DNA from: Bostrychus sinensis
Taxonomy: Eukaryota > Chordata > Actinopteri > Gobiiformes > Eleotridae
NCBI GenBank assembly: GCA_020698575.1
Contig: CM036247.1
Span: 2,255,903-2,319,902 of the forward strand
Reading direction: 5' to 3'
DNA length: 64,000 nt
The notes beneath the pieces are model-generated. The model saw only the letters and a list, made by a program, of their open reading frames with translations. It was not told the origin of the DNA and ran no database searches. This document shows, piece after piece, positions 63,101 to 64,000 of this stretch; positions within the stretch are counted from its first letter, which is position 1; each line of letters opens with the position of its first letter. Both the position numbers and the translations under genes were made by a program.

Positions 63101-63470
63101 TAGCCAAATATGTTATGTTTGATCAGATAAATTGGAAGACATTGTTTATGTTAAATTACAAATATTGCATGGGTAATAAACTTCGGGAAGCTTCATTCAA
63201 AATAATGCATAGAATATATCTGTGTAGAGGTTTTTTAAATAAATTCAATAAGAATATTGACCCACTTTGTACTTTTTGCAATTCCACCATCGAAACAATT
63301 TGCCATCTGTTTTTTGATTGTGTATATTCGCGCTACCTTTGGTGCGAAATAGAACACATTTTTAATCGTGCTCTATCAAATAAAATTGAAATTGAAACAA
63401 AAGATGTTATGTTTGGATACAGCAAAACTATTCATCAAAATATTAAATATATCCTTAATCAGTTTAGGCA
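63101..63470 (+). mobile_element. L1/Tx1-type LINE, zinc-knuckle region
   Basis: The plus-strand frame reads KLREASFKIMHRIYLCRGFL, then CTFCNSTIETICHLFFDCVY, SRYLWCEIEHIFN and GYSKTIHQNIKYILNQF. CxxC...H...C after the reverse transcriptase is the zf-RVT segment of L1-type ORF2. The next residues of the family are found on the minus strand at 61990-62455. The ORF's first 10 codons (63073 on) come from the MITE. Confidence 0.75.
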
Positions 63471-63810
63471 AGGCAAGTTTATTTGTACAGCACAAGTCAT
63501 ACACAGAGCAATTCAAAGTGCTTTAAAGAAAATAAAAGGCAAATTTAAAAGTAGAAAACACAATTAAAACAATAAAATCAAATTTAAAGAGTATAATTAA
63601 TTAATTAACTAATTAAGAATTTAAAATTAAATTAAAAGAGAAGAGTGCAGATAAAACACTTTCAGTTGGCATATGCACAGTTAAAAAGAACAGTTTTAAG
63701 TCTGGACTTGAACATAGTTAGAGTAGAGGTCTAACATCGTCAGGAAGACTGTTCCAGAGTTTAGCTGCAGAAAACTGAAACGCTGCTTCACCGAGTTTAG
63801 TCCTGACTCT
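63471..63810 (+). repeat. Retroposon tail-like repeat
   Basis: AAGGCAAGTTTATTTGTACA and CAATTCAAAGTGCTTTAAAG are words of a repeat that is very common in fish genomes. It continues into CAGAGTTTAGCTGCAGAAAA and leads to the tandem array at the right edge. Confidence 0.5.
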
Positions 63811-63816
63811 GGGCAC

Positions 63817-64000
63817 CAGCAGAGACCTGTCCCTGAGGTCCTCAGAGTCCCAGCAGAGACCTGTCCCTGAGGTCCTCAGAGTCCCAGCAGAGACCTGTCC
63901 CCGAGGTCCTCAGAGTCCCAGCAGAGACCTGTCCCTGAGGTCCTCAGAGTCCCAGCAGAGACCTGTCCCTGAGGTCCTCAGAGTCCCAGCGGAGACCTGT
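63817..64000 (+). repeat. 34-bp tandem array, runs off window
   Basis: Five or more head-to-tail units of 34 bases containing GCAGAGACCTGTCCC and GAGGTCCTCAGAGTCCCA. Units start at about 63821, 63855, 63889, 63923 and 63957. Differences are single bases (CCCCGAGG at 63901; AGCGGAG near 63988). The array continues past the window edge. Confidence 0.92.

Overview
The window looks like teleost fish genomic DNA. It has split genes with GT-AG introns, AT-rich non-coding sequence packed with fish-type DNA transposons, MITEs, SINE heads and LINE pieces, and a tandem cluster of intronless-ORF TRIM genes of the kind that is expanded in fish. Every identification was made by eye and from family knowledge; no database search was run.

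Region 1 (about 1-23,100, plus strand) holds the middle and 3' part of a CREB-regulated transcription coactivator, best matched to crtc2. Eleven coding exons are placed with consistent splice sites, from the exon with the first SIK/14-3-3 site (2659) to the stop at 23,078. The 5' exons (CREB-binding domain) lie left of the window. The introns are swollen by transposons: four-copy pogo-tailed elements, hAT-type elements with readable 8-bp target duplications, a PIF/Harbinger-like element, and SINE/LINE pieces. One exon (10394-10813) carries an extra base near 10783 that breaks the frame between two segments that both match CRTC2.

Region 2 (about 23,100-39,700) has no recognisable host gene. 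It begins with the crtc2 3' UTR or flank, whose end cannot be fixed. It then carries a Harbinger-like element with a broken transposase, a TTAA-flanked element, the fourth pogo-tailed element, a large hAT-type element, LINE pieces in both directions, a 41-unit 11-bp minisatellite and a Tc1 remnant.

Region 3 (about 39,700-59,400, plus strand) is a cluster of TRIM E3 ligase genes (RING, B-box, coiled coil, PRY-SPRY; closest to the fish bloodthirsty-related group). There are two complete copies without B-box 1 (45508, 54183), one complete copy with both B-boxes (57730), one copy cut short by a 13-base deletion (39907), and a decayed PRY-SPRY remnant (48621). Their 5' halves are close to identical in blocks while the 3' SPRY halves differ. 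This mosaic pattern is the most interesting biology in the window.

Region 4 (about 59,400-64,000) is repeats: a long TIR element, two more copies of a CACTG-ended palindromic MITE, two halves of an L1/Tx1-type LINE in opposite directions, and a 34-bp tandem array running off the right edge.

I found no new multi-gene system. The main leads are the TRIM mosaic, the crtc2 frameshift, and two transposon families that keep short coding pieces.
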